Part shown: positions 60,091 through 64,000 of the stretch, piece after piece | Numbering within the stretch: the first letter of the stretch is position 1 | Layout: each line of letters opens with the position of its first letter | Program-made: the position numbers and the translations under genes | NCBI GenBank assembly: GCA_947496605.1 | Contig: CANMDF010000005.1 | Location: 20,462 to 84,461 of the forward strand | DNA: 64,000 nucleotides | Origin: an uncultured Paracoccaceae bacterium | GTDB lineage: Bacteria > Pseudomonadota > Alphaproteobacteria > Rhodobacterales > Rhodobacteraceae | Direction of reading: 5' to 3' | The notes under the pieces: generated by a model | What the model saw: only the letters and a program-made list of their open reading frames with translations | What the model was told of the DNA's origin: nothing | Database searches by the model: none

Positions 60091-60912
60091 ATGCTGAAGC
60101 ATCTCAGAAACTCCGCCTTAGCCGTGGCAGCGCTGACCGCAGCAACACTCGTGACAGCACCGCAACGCGCTCAAGCCCAGTCCTATCAGATCGATTGTGC
60201 AATCCTACTTTGTCTATCCGGTGGGTGGCCAGCTTCCGTGCCATGCGTCCGCGCCCGGGCTGAATTCATCCGTCGCATCACACCTTGGCCGGTCGAGCCG
60301 CCATTGCAGATCTGGCGGTGCCCCATGGGGGCGGCATATTCCGTTGATCCCGAAACGCTGACCAGCGAGCGGATCTACGACATCCTCCTTGAGCTCGACC
60401 AAACCGCACCGCTGCAGTCCTTTCCAATGGATGGCAATGATCCGGTCACTGGGATTGATGGGAGATTGGCCGACGCCCCTGCCCCGACGTTTCAGATGCC
60501 ACCAATCCCTAAGGCTTTGGAGCCGCAACCCGCTATCGTTCGCATGACCGGAGGCGACGCGGCCCCATTGCCGAAAGGGTTTGCACTTCAGCTCGTGCAA
60601 GATCGCGCTGATATCGACATCAGCGGCGTTGAGTTCAATTTTGTCCGCACCATCCGTGTTTTTCAAACGCAAGCACGCCAATGGGAATCTGGACGTGACG
60701 ATGACTGCAACAGCTATGCGCGCGTCCGCCTCGGCAGCTATGGCACGCAAGGAGACTATCGTTGGACACCCAGCGGTATTAGCGCCTTGCCCGAAGCTCA
60801 CACGGGCCTCGCAGGTTTCGGATCAAATTGTCCGAGCGTTTGGCATCGTTCCGTCTTCGTTGAGTGGCGCGACTATGAGGGAAACTACGGATTTGAGCAG
60901 GTGGACTACTAA
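60091..60912 (+). CDS. Exported plasmid protein of unknown function
   Basis: 273 residues from ATG 60091 with a strong AGGAGG site. The signal peptide ends at AQA-QS (about residue 31). Mature part has cysteines at about residues 35, 39, 50, 76, 209 and 248 and a proline-rich middle. No family recognised. The shared operator motif suggests it is expressed with the transfer genes. Confidence 0.75.
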   Translation: MLKHLRNSALAVAALTAATLVTAPQRAQAQSYQIDCAILLCLSGGWPASVPCVRARAEFIRRITPWPVEPPLQIWRCPMGAAYSVDPETLTSERIYDILLELDQTAPLQSFPMDGNDPVTGIDGRLADAPAPTFQMPPIPKALEPQPAIVRMTGGDAAPLPKGFALQLVQDRADIDISGVEFNFVRTIRVFQTQARQWESGRDDDCNSYARVRLGSYGTQGDYRWTPSGISALPEAHTGLAGFGSNCPSVWHRSVFVEWRDYEGNYGFEQVDY

Positions 60913-61023
60913 ATGTGGTGATCTTGCTCGCTGTCGAAACCGCATTTACCGCAAACCTCTATGAGTAGTATGGTCGGTACAACAAATAAGAATCGAAAGG
61001 GGGGCAATAAGCGAGCAGCCAAA
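60913..61023. other. Start of the gene-free region before the RepC-like gene
   Basis: Short spacer after the exported protein gene; open frames on the minus strand continue through the repeat units described next. Confidence 0.4.
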
Positions 61024-61710
61024 AAACAAACCCCCGCAAGGCGGCAACCTGGCGGGGGGTTTGATAAAACCTAGGGACGGCAATCCCGAAACGGCCCAAT
61101 CTGTTAAGCTCGGTTTTATCACCCAAGACATGGATACAGCAAGCAAAAAACGCACTTGTGCGAACAGCTTCATTGCATCTCGGTCTAGCACTTGATGAAA
61201 CCACAAGAATTAGCCCCAGACGCAATACCTAGACAAAGCTCCCCCAGCGGGTGCGAGCTGTTGTATGGTAAGTCTGAAGTAGAAACAGAATCGATTTGGA
61301 GGATCGAAACGCCAAAAAAAGCAAAACCCCCGCAAGGCGGAGGCCTAAACGGGGGGGTCAAGAACCAAGAAGCGCCAACTTCTCGATCACCATTGCGGTT
61401 GATCAGGTTTAGCACCTCCCTCCCTCAGCGAGCAAGAAAAAACGCATCCGTGTGAACGAGGAAGTTGCATCTTGGATTGGTCCGGAAATCACGACGACGG
61501 ACCAGCCCTGGGTGTAAACCCAAGACCACCGGCAAGATCATTTGCCAGACAAAACGAAGGAGAAACTGAACCCCAGATAAGCAAAACCCCGCAAGGCGGT
61601 GACCTTCCGGGGGAGCTATGATCACAGAGCGCCAACTCTGAAATCGCTGAATACGATTAGAACATAACATCCCCTGAATCACGCAGGCAAGAAAAAACGC
61701 ATTTGTGCGA
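61024..61710 (-). repeat. Three tandem structured units upstream of the RepC-like gene (possible ncRNA family)
   Basis: Units at about 61024-61162, 61318-61454 and 61581-61709. Each has a C-rich/G-rich stem with an inner AAGG-CGG-x3-CCT hairpin, a second hairpin with a conserved six-base loop and different stems (GGGA-CGGCAA-TCCC; AGAAG-CGCCAA-CTTCT; CAGAG-CGCCAA-CTCTG), and a last hairpin CGCAY-YY-GTGYG beside a run of six A. On the minus strand both end hairpins are followed by T-tracts, like terminators. Minus-strand frames are largely open through the units, so short peptides are an alternative. Confidence 0.7.
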
Positions 61711-61769
61711 CCAAAGAAGATTTGCCTGACGCCGCCTTGTCCAATGAGCAGAGACAAGGAGCGACAACA

Positions 61770-62963
61770 ATGAGGACAGAACCTCACCCCGCCCTCCCAC
61801 AGGGCTATTCCAGGCGCGATGTCATCGCGCTGGTTGCTGACGTTGGCCGTGACATCGGCCTCAGCACGCGACTGACCGATATTCTCACACGCATGGTTGG
61901 CAGCACCGATCAAGACGCTTGGGTTGATCCGGAGAAAGAACCGATTTTCTATGGGCGCCAGGAGACCTTTGCGCAGCGCCTGAGGATCTCGACCCGCCAA
62001 TTGCGATCACACGAGAAGACGTTGCAGAAGCGCGGACTCATTGAGCGACGAACACTTGCCAACGGCAGCCGCTATGGCAGTGCCGGCCTCGGTCTTGTCC
62101 TGACACCACTCATCGAACGGTTCACAGAGCTTCTGGACATTCGCGAAGCCCGCAAGGTTCAGTTCGAACGTATAAAACAGCTCAAGGCCATGCGCAGTGT
62201 GCGGCTTGCAACGTTTCGCGATGAGCTGGCTCGTCTGTCAGAGGCCGATCAGCTTTCAGATGATGTGCAAGCGATGATCAAGGAACGCGCGACCTGGCCA
62301 CGTACTGACACGCTCCTCACATTGGGTGAAGCTCGGCTTTCTCAGCACCTCGATGACGCGACAGATCTGTGCACGAGATTGGTTGATTGGATAGAAAACC
62401 ATAGTGATTCCTCTTGTGAACCGGAAGAAACCTTCCGGTCCTATATACAAAAGGACATTCACCAGATTCATTCTGAAGAATGTAACGCAAACGAGAATAA
62501 GCGGAGCGCGGGCAAGCCCGCGCAGGCCGATTCAAATATGTCGGGGCCTAACAGCCCCGACGATTGCAGAGAAAAAAAGCTTCAGGCGGAAACCGACGCG
62601 CTTCAAGGCCTGTTCTCAGGTTATTATGGCCTATCCCACGCAGTTTCCTTGGCGAGTGCCGAGTTCCAAATGGAGATGGAAGCACGTAACGGTGAACGAC
62701 CGGAATACGCTTTGGTTGAGGCGGCCGCGGCGCGTGTTCCTCATCTGGGCATCAATCTCACAGCCTGGGCCGCGGCCTGCGATCGAATGGGTCGCACGAA
62801 AGCGGCGATTTGTGTTCTTCTGCTCGATGCCAATCGTGATCACGCCGTCAGACCGGTCCTCAATCCTGGCGGTGCTTTACGCGGGATGATCAAGGCTCAC
62901 AATCGCGGCAAGCTCAATATCATCGGCAGCTTGATCGGCCTGCACCGGAGGCGAGGGTTATAA
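61770..62963 (+). CDS. repC: RepC-like plasmid replication initiator, stand-alone
   Basis: 397 residues from ATG 61770 (AAGGAG upstream). N-terminal RP-C-type region with winged helix (QETFAQRLRISTRQLRSHEK, then TLQKRGLIERRTLANGSRYG), a helical middle, a Lys/Ser linker near 240-275, and a C-terminal helical domain. No repA or repB lies next to it, so it is a solo repC or a RepC-like protein with another role. The structured repeats directly upstream would suit a copy-control region. Confidence 0.65.
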   Translation: MRTEPHPALPQGYSRRDVIALVADVGRDIGLSTRLTDILTRMVGSTDQDAWVDPEKEPIFYGRQETFAQRLRISTRQLRSHEKTLQKRGLIERRTLANGSRYGSAGLGLVLTPLIERFTELLDIREARKVQFERIKQLKAMRSVRLATFRDELARLSEADQLSDDVQAMIKERATWPRTDTLLTLGEARLSQHLDDATDLCTRLVDWIENHSDSSCEPEETFRSYIQKDIHQIHSEECNANENKRSAGKPAQADSNMSGPNSPDDCREKKLQAETDALQGLFSGYYGLSHAVSLASAEFQMEMEARNGERPEYALVEAAAARVPHLGINLTAWAAACDRMGRTKAAICVLLLDANRDHAVRPVLNPGGALRGMIKAHNRGKLNIIGSLIGLHRRRGL

Positions 62964-63105
62964 TGGGATTTTCAGAGTATTTAGATCTTTTTCAGCCGAA
63001 TGGCACTCTCTCTCGTTCCGTTCGCTGTCATTGGCGCGCCCCGCTGGTCACGCGATCGACCATAGGTGCAACACTTTTGAACCTCAGTAGCTTTGAGGTG
63101 GGGAG

Positions 63106-63750
63106 ATGACGTATACGCTAAAGGATTTCGCGGCGTTTAGGGCTGCGTTCGATGAAAAACTCTAACTGGAGACCGGTGAGCCATTGTCGTGTGCATTGTA
63201 CGATTGTGTCCCCGCGCCCGAAACCATCTCGGTCGTTGACGGCAAAGTGCTGGTAACGGATTTCCATATTGCCGAAGCCTGCAACATCGCCGATCTTGTG
63301 ACATCAACGGCGCGGATCCTATCTTTGCCTCGATCCAACGTTGCTTGCGAGGATCTGTCGGAGATTTTCCTGGTTCAGCTTGACATCTTACGGGAGTACA
63401 TCCGCGCCGCTTCTCCGCCCGATCGCTACATTGAGACCGAAACAGACAAGAGCATTCGGGCCTGGGCAGGCTTCATCAAGCACCCAAAGGACTACGTTTT
63501 TGCACATCGTTGCCTTGCTGACCTTCATGATGTTTTGCAGCCTGATCCAATTGTTGTCGACAGCGAATTTCTGCGGAGTTGGGATCGTCTTTCGGGAAAG
63601 GAAAAAGACAAGAGAAAATCTGATCTTGCACATCGCACGGTCGTCGTAGAACTCCCAGAAAGCCGCGAGGTTTTGGACTTTATCGATGCCTGTGCCACCC
63701 ATTTGTCGCAGATCATTTTGCAATGGAAACCGCTGAAACGATCTGTGTGA
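63106..63750 (+). pseudogene. Hypothetical gene interrupted by one in-frame TAA
   Basis: ATG 63106 has GGGGAG directly upstream and reads MTYTLKDFAAFRAAFDEKL, then TAA at 63163-63165, then continues in the same frame (LETGEPLSCALYDCVPAPET and onward) for 195 more codons to 63750. One base change (CAA to TAA) explains it. The downstream part alone could start at TTG 63184. A hairpin ACCTCA...TGAGGT (63081-63099) sits before the ribosome site. No family recognised. Confidence 0.55.
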
Positions 63751-64000
63751 CGAGGTGTATGGGGGCCTCCCCTTGGGGATCAGCTCTAGTCGGTAAACCG
63801 ACCGGAGCCCAAGGTCTCCGCCCAGTCGGGTCACGATCTTGGCCCCGGGCGACACCGCCGCCTTCAGGCATTGACGTGAACTGAGGCATCTAGGTCAGGA
63901 GCAAAGACGCAGTGAGCATCTCAACCTGAAGTCGAGCGCAACGTGTTGCAAGCATACATGCCGATCTCGCCACCCCCTGCCCCATAGGCAATCATCGTTC
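63751..64000. other. Gene-free end of window
   Basis: No gene recognised. A palindrome GTCGGT-AA-ACCGAC lies at 63789-63802, and a CCCCCTGCCCC tail at about 63973-63983 recalls the hairpin family near the window start. Confidence 0.4.

Noticed and set aside
61425..62000. 191-residue minus-strand frame
   Set aside because: Runs antisense through the start of the RepC-like gene and across two structured repeats; explained by those features, although short peptides within the units are kept as an alternative.
61770..62963. Ordinary RepABC locus
   Set aside because: No repA or repB adjacent to the RepC-like gene in this window; the ParA-like gene 50 kb away is linked to the transfer region instead.

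Overview
The window looks like part of a conjugative plasmid (or plasmid-derived island) of a marine Rhodobacteraceae/Roseobacter-group alphaproteobacterium. The evidence is a VirB/VirD4-type conjugation system of alphaproteobacterial type, a VirC1-like ParA, a RepC-like initiator, the Rhodobacterales-style C-P lyase cluster with its DUF1045, hexapeptide-transferase, SDR and acyltransferase companions, and gene order and codon use typical of the group. No rRNA or tRNA gene was seen.

Layout. 1-7.6 kb: accessory plasmid genes, namely an overlapping operon of a small Cys-rich protein, an SRAP (YedK) DNA-protein crosslink protein and a thermonuclease-like protein cut by the window edge; a frameshifted relic; small plasmid hypotheticals; a DUF4942-methyltransferase; and an ArdC-type antirestriction protein. 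8-16 kb: transfer and partition, with a VirC1/ParA-like ATPase and partner on the minus strand, a remarkable 7-bp-periodic repeat array, and then a VirD1/MobC-relaxase-VirD4 operon on the plus strand. 16-28 kb: a tightly overlapping minus-strand type IV secretion operon in the order (hyp)-virB1-B2-B3-B4-small lipoprotein-SLT/VirB5 chimera-virB5-B8-B9-B10-B11-hyp-hyp-virB6-hyp.

28.4-48.5 kb: a metabolic cargo block. It holds a full phosphonate system (phnCDEE transporter, C-P lyase phnGHIJKL, phnM, phnN, phnF, DUF1045, SDR, hexapeptide acetyltransferase, acyltransferase). An arsenate-detoxification operon (ArsR-ArsC fusion, GAPDH, ArsJ) sits inside it, followed by an aldo/keto reductase and a DUF3010 protein. 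A solo IS end lies at the left edge of the block and a complete IS with a passenger gene lies at its right edge. That IS has a 5-bp target duplication and sits next to a dif-like XerC/XerD site.

50.6-53.7 kb: a small paralogue of an early-window protein, then an RcgA/RcgR-like pair (membrane protein plus alpha/beta hydrolase) resembling rhizobial conjugation regulators. 54.2-59.7 kb: a sulfur operon (two YeeE/YedE half-transporters, persulfide dioxygenase, Blh-type rhodanese-like protein, SulP permease), a Crp-family regulator and a Tat-exported YHS protein. 60-64 kb: an exported protein behind a 14-bp palindrome, three tandem structured repeats with covarying stems, the RepC-like initiator, and a gene interrupted by one in-frame stop.

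Functionally the cargo would let the host take up and cleave phosphonates under phosphate limitation, deal with the arsenate that enters through phosphate routes, and detoxify sulfide or persulfide. The rest of the window maintains and transfers the element.
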